The translations under genes and the position numbers were made by a program. From the NCBI RefSeq assembly GCF_018603905.1, contig NZ_JAHFZZ010000014.1, positions 1 to 64,000 of the forward strand: a DNA stretch of 64,000 bases, given 5' to 3'. Position 1 is the stretch's first letter. Every line of letters starts with the position of its first letter. The stretch is from Nonomuraea sp. NEAU-A123. Lineage in GTDB: Bacteria > Actinomycetota > Actinomycetes > Streptosporangiales > Streptosporangiaceae. Of the stretch, positions 1-8,835 are shown in pieces. The notes beneath the pieces were generated by a model that was not told the DNA's origin, did not search any database, and saw only the letters and a program-made list of their open reading frames with translations.

Positions 1-305
1 TTCGTTGCTCAGGCGACCCAATGCACTATCTGTCACCGAATCGCGACGACGTGTGCCGGGTCAAGCAGTGCCCGATGCCAGCGAGAACGCCTTTCACCTG
101 CACAGACGTCTTAACTCACCGGCATTGACACCGAACGCCGCAGGCTCCGGGTTATCAGCTGGCGAGATGAGTTGGGCGTGAACTGCCCGTTTCCTCCGGC
201 TGGCAACTCCTGTGCTCTAAAAGGGACGCCACCCTGGCGCCGGTCCAACCCGGGCGCGCTCTGCAACTTCCACGGACCTCGGCTACCCGACGCAGGAGAG
301 ACCCT
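1..305. other. left-edge region without a supported gene
   Basis: No open frame here shows a start with a ribosome binding site or any family motif I recognise. The only signal is the GGAGAG ribosome binding site just before the hydrolase start at 306. The rest is presumably the tail of something outside the window, or the promoter of the hydrolase. Confidence 0.4.
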
Positions 306-1145
306 ATGAACGACACTGCGATAAAACCGGCCATCGTCCTCATCCACGGGCTGTGGCTGACGCCGCGCGCATGGGAACAGTGGATCGAGCACTACACCCA
401 GCTCGGCCACGAAGTGCTCGCCCCCGCCTGGCCGGGCATGGAGATCGAGGTCGAAGCCCTGCGTAAGACTCCGGAGGTCATGAACGGCCTGGGCGTCACA
501 GAGATCGCCGACCACTACGAGGCGATCATCCGCGAGCAGACCCGGCCACCCATCATCATCGGCCACTCCTTCGGCGGTCTGATCACCCAGATCCTGCTGG
601 ACCGCGGCTTGGGCGCCGCCGGCGTGGCCATCCACACGGCACCCATCCAGGGCGTGCTCCGGTTGCCGATCAGCAGCCTGCGCGCGGCCTTGCCCGTTCT
701 GTCCAACCCGGTCAACCGCTCCCGGACGGTGGCGCTGACCGCGAAACAGTTCCACTACGCGTTCACCAACACGCTGAGCGAGCCCGAGTCGGCGGTGATC
801 TACCAGCGTTACCACGTGCCTGCCCCGGGCCGGCCGCTGTTCCAGGCCGCCACCGCCAACCTGCGGCTCCACTCGGCCACCAGGGTGAATGTCCAGAACG
901 ACACCCGCGCCCCGCTGCTCCTGATCGCCGGCGGCGCCGACCACACGGTGCCCGCCTCACTGGTCCGCCAGACCTACCAGCGCTACCGCAAGTCCCGTGC
1001 GGTCACCGGGTACCACGAGTTCGCGCGCATGCCGCACTTCGCCCTCGGCGCTCCCCAATGGGAGAGGGTCGCCGACCACGTGCTCCACTGGGCCGGGCGC
1101 GAGGCCGCGAAACACGCCAAGAAGAACGGCGTAGGCACCCCGTAG
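306..1145 (+). CDS. alpha/beta hydrolase family protein
   Basis: This is a 279-residue single-domain alpha/beta hydrolase, probably cytoplasmic because no signal peptide is visible. The oxyanion-side HG lies at residues 14-15 after a hydrophobic strand. The nucleophile elbow is G-H-S-F-G-G with Ser88. A late strand followed by GGADHTVP supplies the probable acid, and the C-terminal MPHF supplies the probable catalytic His. The start is set by GGAGAG six bases upstream. The substrate cannot be read from sequence; relatives include small esterases and haloalkane-dehalogenase-like enzymes of actinomycetes. The gene stands alone and converges on the esterase gene downstream, with a strong hairpin between them. 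Confidence 0.85.
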   Translation: MNDTAIKPAIVLIHGLWLTPRAWEQWIEHYTQLGHEVLAPAWPGMEIEVEALRKTPEVMNGLGVTEIADHYEAIIREQTRPPIIIGHSFGGLITQILLDRGLGAAGVAIHTAPIQGVLRLPISSLRAALPVLSNPVNRSRTVALTAKQFHYAFTNTLSEPESAVIYQRYHVPAPGRPLFQAATANLRLHSATRVNVQNDTRAPLLLIAGGADHTVPASLVRQTYQRYRKSRAVTGYHEFARMPHFALGAPQWERVADHVLHWAGREAAKHAKKNGVGTP

Positions 1146-1150
1146 GCCTA

Positions 1151-1190
1151 CGTGGGGCAGGGCGGTGGCGAGCCACCGCCCTGCCCCACG
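1151..1190. terminator. bidirectional hairpin terminator
   Basis: There is a perfect 19-bp GC-rich stem with a 2-nt centre between two convergent genes, starting a few bases after the hydrolase stop. No U-tract follows, as is usual for strong hairpin terminators in high-GC actinobacteria. It would serve both genes. Confidence 0.8.
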
Positions 1191-1206
1191 CCGTGTGGCC
1201 GTTCGG

Positions 1207-2475
1207 CTACGCGTTGGGGCAGTAGGCCGGGGCCGTGCCGTACGCGTACTGGAGGAAGTCCACCAGGTTGGCGGGCCAGGAGTTCCAGTCGTGGCCGCCG
1301 GTGCCGTAGCAGTAGCGGTGGTCGACCCCCAGGCTGGTCAGCGTGGTGTCGAAGACGCTCGCGTACGCGCCGAGCATGGCCTCGCCGGCCATCGGGGCGT
1401 CGGCACCGGCGTTGGTGTCGTAGGCGCACTCGGCCGGAGCCGGCTGGTGGCCGTTGGCGTATTCGGGCTGGTCGGGCGGGCCTGGCAGGTCCGCGCAGCC
1501 GCCCGCGTACAGGCCGAACTTGCCGCTGTACGGTGCGTACTTGCCCTGTGTCACCAGCTCGGCCGGGTTGGCGGACGGCCAGTCGTCGACCGTCGTGCCG
1601 TCCACGACGGCGGTGGAGTGCGGCCCAAACAGGGTCTCCAGCCGGTAGCGCCGCTGCTGGTCCTGGTCGAGCACCAGGATGCCGTTCTCATACTTGTTGA
1701 CGCGATATGCCCCCAAATCCAAAAGATTGATCGCCGCGCCGGACAGCCACATCGAGTTGGAGATCGTCCGCTGGGCGCCCAGGGCCCGCAGGTCGGTGCC
1801 CGGGGAGATGGCGCCGATGACCGAGAACACGTCGGGGTGCGCGGCGGCGTACTTGAGCGTGCCGAAGCCGCCCATCGAGATCCCGGCCAGCCCGCGCCCG
1901 GATCGGTCGGCGATGGTGTTGAAGTTGGCGTCGATCCACGGGATGAGCTGCGAGATGTGGTACGTCTCCCACTTGGGCGAGAAATTTCCGTCCGTACGGC
2001 CGACCCAGTCGCTGTACCAGCCGGTCATCCCGCCGGTCGGCATCACCACGATGCCGTCATAGGCGGGCACGGAGGCCAGCAGGGACACCAGATCGGCCTT
2101 GGTCGTCCACTCGTTGTAGTCGTCCCCGCCGCCGTTGATCAGGTAGAGCGAGCGGTAGCGGGCGCTCCTGTCCGGGTCGTAGTCGTTGGGCAGGTAGATC
2201 CGTACGGTGATCGGCTGGGCCAGCGGGCTGATCGCCGGAGTGCCGCCGGCGGCCTGGAAGATCGCCGTGGAGGTCATCGTGACGTCCCGCAGCTCGGATC
2301 CATTGGCCTGCGGGTGCCGGTCCACGCGTACGCAGGTGATGCCGTAGCCGTCGGGGTCGGGCAGGTTCGTCGAACACGTCTCGGCCTGCGCCGCGGCTGC
2401 CGGGACCACGACCACTCCGGCGATCAGCAGTAGTCCGGCCAGCGCACGCGCCAACCAGCGTGGGGAACGTCGCAT
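1207..2475 (-). CDS. secreted esterase-fold protein (alpha/beta hydrolase)
   Basis: A 422-residue exported protein. The start at 2475 is preferred over an ATG 27 bases upstream because GGAGGAGAAG lies directly before it. Residues 1-32 form a signal peptide (MRRSPRW, then a hydrophobic run, cleavage near AAAAQAE). The mature part has the esterase D / antigen 85-like layout: a strand with YLPNDYD, a GGGDD oxyanion loop, and the nucleophile elbow G-I-S-M-G-G with Ser200. A GGHDW near the C-terminus is the likely catalytic His. It probably hydrolyses carboxylic esters outside the cell; the true substrate is unknown. Transcription is toward the 1151-1190 terminator. Confidence 0.82.
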   Translation of the reverse strand: MRRSPRWLARALAGLLLIAGVVVVPAAAAQAETCSTNLPDPDGYGITCVRVDRHPQANGSELRDVTMTSTAIFQAAGGTPAISPLAQPITVRIYLPNDYDPDRSARYRSLYLINGGGDDYNEWTTKADLVSLLASVPAYDGIVVMPTGGMTGWYSDWVGRTDGNFSPKWETYHISQLIPWIDANFNTIADRSGRGLAGISMGGFGTLKYAAAHPDVFSVIGAISPGTDLRALGAQRTISNSMWLSGAAINLLDLGAYRVNKYENGILVLDQDQQRRYRLETLFGPHSTAVVDGTTVDDWPSANPAELVTQGKYAPYSGKFGLYAGGCADLPGPPDQPEYANGHQPAPAECAYDTNAGADAPMAGEAMLGAYASVFDTTLTSLGVDHRYCYGTGGHDWNSWPANLVDFLQYAYGTAPAYCPNA

Positions 2476-2706
2476 CACTTCTCCTCCAAAGCGGGCCCGC
2501 ATGGGAAGCCGCGCCTCAAGCTACGAAGCGACGTCGTTTTGCGCGTCAACCGCCGGTTTGAGATGGAGGTCAACCTTTAACCGCCAGACCGCTCCGGGGT
2601 ACAACTCCCGGGGTAGGTCGCCCGTTACACCTTTTTTGGGTGGGTCTTGCCTGTTTCGTCAAGTCGGCTTTCACTGATCTCCATACCGGTGATCCAGGAG
2701 GAGCCG

Positions 2707-4746
2707 ATGCGTGGCTTACGGGCGTCCGCAGTCGTTGTGACGATCGTTGTTCTTACGGCGTTCCTGACCTCGGGGACGTCCGTCCCGGCGGTCGCCGGGC
2801 CGTCCGACCCGGAGCCGGCCTCTCTGGTCACGCTCTCCGTGCCGGACCAGGCCACGATGGAGCGGCTGATGGCCTCGGGAGCCGACCTCACCGAGCGGGT
2901 ACGGCCGCAGGCGGACGGCAGCATCCAGATCGACGCCGTCGTCACGCCGACCCAGCTCGCGGAGCTCGGTTCGCTCGGCGCCACGCCGGCGTCCGGCACG
3001 CCGGTCCCGTCCCAAAAGACGCCGAAGAGCGGCGTCGCGCAGGACCAGCTCGTCATCGAGCGGGCGGTCTGGTTCAAGACCCGCGACGGGTACTTCCTGT
3101 CGGTCGAGGCGTCCAGCAACGCCGGGGCGGCGGCCGTGCTCAGCGCGAGCTGGACGGGCAGGCGCGGTTCCAGCGGGCAGGCGGCTCTGGTGCCGTACGT
3201 CGACGCGGGCGCGTACCTGGGTCACCAGCTCAGCACTCCGGTGCCGGCGGAGAACCAGCCGCAGTGGATCACCGTCACGTCGGCGGCCGGTGGCAAGGCG
3301 GAGGCGCGGGTCAAAGAGTGGCCCGACGGCGAGCGGCCCGATCGCACGGGTCCCGGCTACCAGAAGGACTTCGTCAGCCAGTACATGCCGCCGACGCAGC
3401 TCAACGAGCGGGTCAAGGCGTTGCACCAGCGCTTCCCCAAGCTCACCGACATCATCACGCTGCCGAACCCGACCAACGGCTACCGGCGGCACGCCCAAGC
3501 CCTGATCGGTGCCGTGCCCGGCGCCGCCGTCGTGGTCACCTCGAACGCCTACGGCTCCGAGGGCGGCAACGACCTGGCCATCGAGCTCGTCACCCCCGGC
3601 GCCGCCGACCGGCCGTTACAGGTGACGGTGAACGGCAAGCAGATCACGGTCAGCCTGGCGACCGACGGCTCCGGCACGCCCACCAGCACCGCGGCTCAGG
3701 TGGTGGCGGCGATCAACGCGACGCCGGGCACCGCCGTCAAGGCCGCGACCTACCGCACGGACGCGGGCCTGGGCGTCATGGCGCCCGTGCCGCTCACCCA
3801 GCTGAGCGACTTCCTCAAGGCGCCGGCCGACGTCTCCCGCGCGCCGTGGCGGGTGCTGGCCCTGCGCGTCGGCGTACATCGCGACGGCTCGCGTACCGGA
3901 GTGCTCGCCTACGCCCAGGAACACGCCAGGGAATGGGTGGCGCCGCTGGTCACCATCGAGGCGGCGGAGCGGCTGCTGCGCAACTACCCGCGCGACGCGG
4001 CGACGCGCGAGCTGCTGAACCGCACCGACATCTTCATCGTCCCCACGGTCAACCCCGACGGCGCCAACTACAGCTTCTACGACTTCAACTCCCAGCGTAA
4101 GAACATGACCAACCACTGCCCCGCGCAGCAGTCCGACCCGGCACTCCGCAATACCTGGGGCGTGGACGTCAATCGCAACTACGCCGTGGGATCGCTGTCC
4201 GACGGGTATTTCGGCGCCTCGGCCAACTGCCAGAGCGGTACGTTCGCCGGGCCCGCCGAGCATTCCGAGCCCGAGAGCCGTAACGTCGTCTGGCTGGCGC
4301 AGACGTACCGCAACATCAAGTTCGCGATGAACGTCCACAGCTACGGCGGGTACTTCATGTGGCCGCCGGGCGCCTACAAACTCGACGGCCGGGTCACCCT
4401 GCCCCGGCCCACGGCCCGGCAGGAGGCGTACTTCCTGCGCTCGGCCCGCACCATCGAGCAGGCCATCGCCGCCGAACGGGGCACGGTCACCTGGCCCCAG
4501 CAGACCGGGCCGGTGACCGACGTGCTGTATTCGGCGGCGGGCAACTCCGCGGACGAGCTCTGGTACGAGCGCGGCATCTTCGGGTGGGACTTCGAGGTCG
4601 GCAGCGACCTGTGGAACCCCACCACCCAGAAGTGGGAGGCAGTGGGCTTCCAGCCGCCGTTCAGCGAGGGGCATGCGGAGGCGATGGAGTTCGCCTCCGG
4701 CCTCATTTCGCTGATCGGGGTCGCCGCCGACTATCGGGAACCCTGA
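2707..4746 (+). CDS. secreted M14-family zinc carboxypeptidase
   Basis: A 679-residue secreted metallopeptidase that removes C-terminal residues from peptides. An AGGAGG site fixes the start at 2707, 60 bases inside the longest frame. Residues 1-30 are a signal peptide. The M14 domain shows zinc ligands His406 and Glu409 in HAREW, the third ligand His544 in NVHSYGG, and the catalytic Glu630 in DFEVGSD. NPDGAN and DVNRNY substrate-pocket motifs lie between them. About 370 residues precede the zinc site, much longer than a classical pro-domain, so the N-terminal region probably holds an additional prodomain or binding module. The gene is monocistronic and converges with the PepSY gene. Confidence 0.9.
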   Translation: MRGLRASAVVVTIVVLTAFLTSGTSVPAVAGPSDPEPASLVTLSVPDQATMERLMASGADLTERVRPQADGSIQIDAVVTPTQLAELGSLGATPASGTPVPSQKTPKSGVAQDQLVIERAVWFKTRDGYFLSVEASSNAGAAAVLSASWTGRRGSSGQAALVPYVDAGAYLGHQLSTPVPAENQPQWITVTSAAGGKAEARVKEWPDGERPDRTGPGYQKDFVSQYMPPTQLNERVKALHQRFPKLTDIITLPNPTNGYRRHAQALIGAVPGAAVVVTSNAYGSEGGNDLAIELVTPGAADRPLQVTVNGKQITVSLATDGSGTPTSTAAQVVAAINATPGTAVKAATYRTDAGLGVMAPVPLTQLSDFLKAPADVSRAPWRVLALRVGVHRDGSRTGVLAYAQEHAREWVAPLVTIEAAERLLRNYPRDAATRELLNRTDIFIVPTVNPDGANYSFYDFNSQRKNMTNHCPAQQSDPALRNTWGVDVNRNYAVGSLSDGYFGASANCQSGTFAGPAEHSEPESRNVVWLAQTYRNIKFAMNVHSYGGYFMWPPGAYKLDGRVTLPRPTARQEAYFLRSARTIEQAIAAERGTVTWPQQTGPVTDVLYSAAGNSADELWYERGIFGWDFEVGSDLWNPTTQKWEAVGFQPPFSEGHAEAMEFASGLISLIGVAADYREP

Positions 4747-4774
4747 CAGACCTGGCGAGAGCCCCTGACAGGCG

Positions 4775-6205
4775 TCAGCCGATCACCCGCGCGACCGCCG
4801 GGATCCGCCGCAGCACCAGCCAGTCGAGCAGCAGCACGGCCGCCATGGTGATGCCCGCGAGCGGGAACAGCAGGCCGAGCGCCGCCATGATGGCGATCAC
4901 TCCGTACGTGGTCCGCCTGTTGGTGGCGCGGGCCGGCGCCCCGGCCCGCCCGCGCGGGCGGCGCTTCCACCACATCCACGCGCCGGTGACCACGAGCGTG
5001 ATCAGGGCCAGGCAGGCGGCGAGCATGACGAGCAGGTTGGCGGTGCCGTAGCGGCGGCCTTCGTGCAGGGCGATGCCCTGTTCGACGGCTTTGGCCATGA
5101 TGCCGTACTCGGCCCAGCCGTAGGAGACCAGCACCCGGCCGCTGTACTGGTCGATGTGGAGCGTCTGAGCGGCGGCCGGGTCGCGGCGGTTGTCGGTGAC
5201 GATGGTGTAGACGCCCTTCGCGTCGGCGGGCAGGAGGATCTTGATGTCGCATTCGGCGGGCCGGCAGTCGCGCAGGACCGGGCGGGCCGCGGCCAGGGCC
5301 CGCTCGATGGGCAGGGCGCCCGGTTGCAGCACGCCGCCGGCGCTCTCGTGCGCGGCGTGGCCGTCGGACTGCGGTACGGGGAGCCGTTCGGCCGACCAGG
5401 GCACCTTGGCGTCGGGGTTGGTGGACAGGTCGCCGGAGAGCGTGGAGGTGTGGGGGAAGGCGTCCGCGCTGGGGTAGGTCGAACCGGTGCTGTCCTGGAT
5501 GCGCTGCAGGCCGTCACCCCACACGCCCGACCAGGGCAGGCCGGAGATGACGAGGAAGACGACCACGGTCCCGGCGCCGACTCCGGTGAGGGTGTGCAGG
5601 CGACGCAGCCGGCCGCGGCCTGACCGCTTGGCCCGCTTGTGGGTACGGCGGCCGCTCCACCACAGGTACGTGCCGGTGGCGATGAGGATCAGCGCCCAGC
5701 ACGCGGCGATCTCCACGACCCGGTCGCCTATGGTGCCCGACATCAGTTCACCGTGGATGGTGCGTACGACCCGCATGAAGGTGGTGGCGTCGTCGATCTG
5801 CCCGACCACCCGGGCCGTGGACGGGTCGACGTAGACCGAGACGCCCTGGGCCCACGGCCCGGTGTCGGCGCCCTGAAGGATCACCCGGGTGGTCCGGTCC
5901 GGGGCGGTGGGCGGAATGACCGACATGACGGCCGCGCCGGGCCGGGCCTGCCGGGCGGCCGCGACCTGCTCCGACAGGGGCCGGGCGGCGGTCACGGGCG
6001 CGGCGAGCGTACGGACGTCGGCGTAGTGCCACGCCTCGAACGGCTCCTTGAACAGGTAGATCGATCCGGTCACGGCGAGGACGAGCAGGACGGGGGCGAC
6101 GAACAGCCCGGCGTAGAAATGCCAGCGCCAGACGACGCGATAGCGCTGGGACGACAGGACCGGGGTGGGCTGGCCGGTTTCCGGCCGTACCTCTACAGAG
6201 GTCAT
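4775..6205 (-). CDS. PepSY-associated transmembrane protein
   Basis: A 476-residue inner-membrane protein of the PepSY_TM family, often tied to iron-siderophore reduction or peptidase control. A GGAGAAG site supports the ATG at 6205; an ATG-less extension reaches 6460. The first membrane segment follows WRWHFYAGLFVAPVLL, where RWHF-YAG is the family signature. A second lies near the EIAACWALILIATGTYLWW stretch, a third after RLRRLHTLTGVGAG, and a last at LVVTGAWMWWKRR. Two extracytoplasmic PepSY lobes lie between them. No ferric uptake genes are adjacent, so an iron role is inferred from the family only. Three 17-bp repeats lie upstream. Confidence 0.85.
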   Translation of the reverse strand: MTSVEVRPETGQPTPVLSSQRYRVVWRWHFYAGLFVAPVLLVLAVTGSIYLFKEPFEAWHYADVRTLAAPVTAARPLSEQVAAARQARPGAAVMSVIPPTAPDRTTRVILQGADTGPWAQGVSVYVDPSTARVVGQIDDATTFMRVVRTIHGELMSGTIGDRVVEIAACWALILIATGTYLWWSGRRTHKRAKRSGRGRLRRLHTLTGVGAGTVVVFLVISGLPWSGVWGDGLQRIQDSTGSTYPSADAFPHTSTLSGDLSTNPDAKVPWSAERLPVPQSDGHAAHESAGGVLQPGALPIERALAAARPVLRDCRPAECDIKILLPADAKGVYTIVTDNRRDPAAAQTLHIDQYSGRVLVSYGWAEYGIMAKAVEQGIALHEGRRYGTANLLVMLAACLALITLVVTGAWMWWKRRPRGRAGAPARATNRRTTYGVIAIMAALGLLFPLAGITMAAVLLLDWLVLRRIPAVARVIG

Positions 6206-6526
6206 GAAACTTCTCCGTTCCGGAGACGCGCACGCCGAAGGCGCGCGAACAGCGGGGGCGGTCATGACCGGACGCACGCTCACGCGGCGAGGCGATCGCC
6301 GAACGATCACGACCACGGCGAATACCGCGGTCGTCGTCGTACGGTGACGAGCGTGGTGAGGGCCGCGATCGTCGTACGGCCGCGATCTTTGTACGGCCGC
6401 GTTCTTTGTACGGTCATGACGGACCGGACGTGCGGTTTCCGGGGTACGACGGCGATCCACGCGGTCATACCCGGCGACACGCGGTGCCGGTAAGGGTCAG
6501 CGGAGCAGCGCGACAGCGTCGCCTAC
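6206..6526. other. 320-base intergenic region upstream of the PepSY gene
   Basis: No gene is supported here. It contains a perfect palindrome CGGTCATGACCG at 6259-6270, three tandem 17-bp repeats at 6362-6412, and a partial copy of the palindrome (GGTCATGAC) directly after the repeats. This layout suggests the promoter and operators of the PepSY gene. Confidence 0.5.
6362..6412. repeat. three tandem 17-bp iterons
   Basis: Three adjacent units read GCCGCGATCGTCGTACG, GCCGCGATCTTTGTACG and GCCGCGTTCTTTGTACG. They lie about 160-210 bases upstream of the PepSY gene start. Spacing of 17 bp is a little over one and a half helical turns. They could be operator iterons; no known regulator motif was matched. 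Confidence 0.75.
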
Positions 6527-7075
6527 CTACTGAGGCGGCCCCCGGCGGCACAGCGCCCAGGCCAGCACCTGGGACGCGCGCATGGCGGGCGCGACCGCCA
6601 CGACCGGCGCCACGCGGCGCGTCGTCGCGGGCGGCGCGAGCGCATCGGTGAGCGGTCGCCACAGGTCGCGGAGCGAGCAGGCCAGCAGGAACAGGAGGGT
6701 GGCCAGCGCCGTCTCACCGCGCTCCAGCCACCAGGCCGACAGCGTCGCGACCAGCACGTGCGCCATCAGCATCCCGAGCCCTGCCGACAGCCCGCCTCCG
6801 TGGTGTCCCGTCGTCGGAACGCCCGAACCGAAGAGGTGGTGCATGCCGTACTGCGCGGCGAAGGAGGCGGCCAGCAGTGTGCCCATACTCCGCCGCCGAC
6901 GCGCGAGGACGTACGCCCCCGCGCCGGTCATGGCGGTGGCGGCGGCGACGATCCCCAGCCCGGCGCGCGGGCCACCGGCCAGCACGTGCATGCCGAGCGC
7001 GGCGTACACGCAGACGACCGCGAACACCGCGGCACGCACGACACGGCCGGCGGGTCCGTTCTGATCGGCGCTCAC
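6527..7075 (-). CDS. polytopic membrane protein of unknown function
   Basis: A 182-residue protein with four or five predicted membrane helices: VVRAAVFAVVCVYAALGMHVL, GLGIVAAATAMTGAGAYVL, a His-bearing middle section (QYGMHHLFG, then TGHHGGG), MLMAHVLVATLSAWWL and ALATLLFLLACSL. The start is GTG at 7075. I do not recognise the family with confidence. The conserved-looking histidines between helices would fit metal or haem contact, and the neighbouring PepSY gene, read in the same direction, is compatible with a metal-related role. Both points are inference. Confidence 0.6.
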   Translation of the reverse strand: MSADQNGPAGRVVRAAVFAVVCVYAALGMHVLAGGPRAGLGIVAAATAMTGAGAYVLARRRRSMGTLLAASFAAQYGMHHLFGSGVPTTGHHGGGLSAGLGMLMAHVLVATLSAWWLERGETALATLLFLLACSLRDLWRPLTDALAPPATTRRVAPVVAVAPAMRASQVLAWALCRRGPPQ

Positions 7076-7153
7076 GCGCGATCACCGCTCACATGGTCAG
7101 ATACGGCCCGGCCGGGGTTCTGGTTCGATCCTGGACGTGACCAGGCGCCTGGT

Positions 7154-7801
7154 TCAGAGGTTGTGGATGCGGCGGCCGGTGACCTGCTGCGTGCTGATAC
7201 GGACGTACAGGTGGCGTTCGCCGCCCGCCCAGGGGGTGACGGTGACCTCTGGCACTTCGTCGGGCGGTAGGTGGTGGGCGGGGCCCTGGACGAGCACGCT
7301 CCAGCCCTCGCGCTGGGCTTCGTCGATGTGGTCCACCTCGAAGCCGACCTTGATCTCCACGCCTTCCAGGCCGGTACGCAGGTCCTGGTCCATGGGGCCG
7401 CCCGACGCGGTGCGGAAGACGATGGAGCCTTCGTGCAGCTGGTAGTTGACGGGCAGCACAGTCGGGCCGTGGGAGCCGTTGAAGGCCACCCGGCCGATGC
7501 CGCCGGGCTCGATCAGCTTGAGGCATTCCTCGCGGTCCAGGCTCTCCAGCGTCGGAGCCATCCTGGCCCGGCCACGACCCGGTGGCCGGTCGACGCCGCC
7601 GCCGAGGAGGTCTTCGACGGTGGTCTCCAACGCTCCGGCCAGCCGGTACATGGCTTCGGCGGTCGGTGTGCCGGGATGTTCTTCCAGGTACTGGAGGTAG
7701 CCGGGTGACATGTCCGCGCGGTCGGCGACCTGTTCGAGGGTCAGGCCGAGCCGCTCGCGGTGATGGGCGATGCGACGCCCGAGGTCGCCGGTGGCTGCCA
7801 T
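7154..7801 (-). CDS. HTH (XRE) plus pyridoxamine-oxidase-fold flavin protein
   Basis: A 215-residue fusion. Residues about 5-60 are an XRE-type helix-turn-helix (RRIAHHRERLGLTLEQVADR, then MSPGYLQYLEE). Residues about 80-205 are a split-barrel flavin-binding domain of the pyridoxamine 5-phosphate oxidase-like group (GRVAFNGSHGPTVLPVNY and IVFRTASG). AGGAGAA supports the start at 7801; the much longer open frame upstream is antisense to the CBS gene. In mycobacteria and streptomycetes similar proteins sit in dormancy/hypoxia regulons, which fits the CBS, DoxX and UspA neighbours. It could be a redox-responsive repressor or an enzyme with a DNA-binding domain. Confidence 0.82.
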   Translation of the reverse strand: MAATGDLGRRIAHHRERLGLTLEQVADRADMSPGYLQYLEEHPGTPTAEAMYRLAGALETTVEDLLGGGVDRPPGRGRARMAPTLESLDREECLKLIEPGGIGRVAFNGSHGPTVLPVNYQLHEGSIVFRTASGGPMDQDLRTGLEGVEIKVGFEVDHIDEAQREGWSVLVQGPAHHLPPDEVPEVTVTPWAGGERHLYVRISTQQVTGRRIHNL

Positions 7802-7896
7802 GATCGGTTCTCCTAGTCCGGTGGTCTCTCCCTCCCTGCCCAGATCGCGCAGTTTTAGCAGGTCAAAGGCGGCATAGGGTCCCTTGGCCGTCAAAT

Positions 7897-7916
7897 TTGG
7901 GACTTTCGGCGCTGCC
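7897..7916. promoter_or_regulatory. candidate DevR/DosR-like half box
   Basis: TTGGGACTTTCGGCGCTGCC matches the left half of the mycobacterial DosR consensus (TTSGGGACT...) but the right half is poor. It lies in the divergent gap between the HTH-PPOX and CBS genes, so it could control either. Confidence 0.4.
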
Positions 7917-7957
7917 GGGATCGGCCGCCGCGGGGGAACGTGAGGGGGGAGAGCGAG

Positions 7958-8623
7958 GTGGGAACAGTGACAATCCACGTCAAGGACGTCATGGGCCCCG
8001 TGGCCATCGCCGTCCTCGAAGACTCGTCGTTCCTCGACATCGTCGCGGCCATGGAGCGCTACGCGGTCGGGGCGGTCACCGTGATCGACGCCGAGAGGCG
8101 GCCCGTGGGCGTGGTCTCCGAGGACGACCTGCTGCTCAAGGAGACGGATACGGTACGGCACAGCGTCTCGATGTTCGAGTCGCGCACGCGGCGGCAGGAG
8201 CATCAGAAGGCGGCCGGCGTGAAGGCGGCCGAGCTGATGACCACGCCGGTGATCACCGTCACCCCCGACACGTCCGTCCGTGACGCGGCGCGGCTGATGC
8301 ATGACAAGCGCATCAAGCAGGTGCCCGTGGTCGATCCGGCCACCGGGTGCATCTGCGGCACCCTGCACCAGAGGGACGCGCTGCGGGTCTTCGTCCGCCC
8401 GGCCGCGGACGTGCTCGCCGACATCGCCGCGCTGCTGCCGGACCGCGAGGCGTTCTCGGTCGAGGTCGAGCGGGCCGTCGTGACGATCGGCGGGAAGGTG
8501 CGGCGCAAGTCGCAGACCGTGGCCCTGGTGGCGCGGATCCGCGAGGTCGAGGGGGTTGTGGACGTCGTCTCCGAGCTGACGTACGACACAGAGGACTTCA
8601 TCGTCACTCCGCCGCTGCTGTGA
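7958..8623 (+). CDS. CBS-pair plus BON domain protein
   Basis: A 221-residue cytoplasmic protein. Two CBS motifs occupy residues about 5-60 and 90-150 (DVMGP, then GAVTVIDAERRPVGVVSEDDL; ELMTTPVITVTPDTSVRDAARLM, then KQVPVVD) and probably bind an adenine nucleotide. The last 65 residues form a BON domain (GGKVRRKSQTVALVARIREV, ending GVVDVVSEL). A GGGGGGAG site favours GTG at 7958 over GTG at 7940, whose site would be only two bases away. CBS-BON proteins are members of dormancy regulons in mycobacteria. The DevR-like half box upstream and neighbouring stress genes support a redox or energy-sensing role. Confidence 0.85.
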   Translation: MGTVTIHVKDVMGPVAIAVLEDSSFLDIVAAMERYAVGAVTVIDAERRPVGVVSEDDLLLKETDTVRHSVSMFESRTRRQEHQKAAGVKAAELMTTPVITVTPDTSVRDAARLMHDKRIKQVPVVDPATGCICGTLHQRDALRVFVRPAADVLADIAALLPDREAFSVEVERAVVTIGGKVRRKSQTVALVARIREVEGVVDVVSELTYDTEDFIVTPPLL

Positions 8624-8726
8624 GCTATCAGGCATGGCTGGTCTCCAGTCCGGGCGGGGTTCGAGCGTGATGAAACGGTCGCGCACGAGACCACGTCCCG
8701 GGCAGTGCCGGATGGCCCTCGTCTCA

Positions 8727-8739
8727 GGACCGAAGGTCC
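8727..8739. promoter_or_regulatory. DevR-like palindrome upstream of the DoxX gene
   Basis: GGACCGAAGGTCC is a perfect inverted repeat (GGACC arms, 3-nt spacer) about 100 bases before the DoxX start. The arms match the core of actinobacterial DevR/OsdR-type sites and of the boxes at 9363 and 9385. Confidence 0.6.
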
Positions 8740-8835
8740 CGGTACGGCGGGCCTTACGGCACTGGCTCCGAGACCGCGAAAGGAGTTTGCTCTAGCCATA
8801 AGAACCACCACGAACCTGAGAGGAAGGGGACCGTC

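Noticed and set aside
111..944. Minus-strand frame across the first hydrolase gene
   Set aside because: Antisense to a conserved alpha/beta hydrolase, no start signal and no motif.
4743..4790. Small CTGAC-n-GTCAG hairpin between convergent carboxypeptidase and PepSY genes
   Set aside because: Only five base pairs; too weak to call a terminator.
7095..7140. GGTTCGATCC with flanking pairs, resembling a tRNA T-arm
   Set aside because: No acceptor, D-arm or anticodon arm could be built around it.
7802..8686. N-terminal extension of the HTH-PPOX frame across the CBS gene
   Set aside because: The true start at 7801 has AGGAGAA and the HTH begins there; the extension is antisense to the CBS-BON gene.
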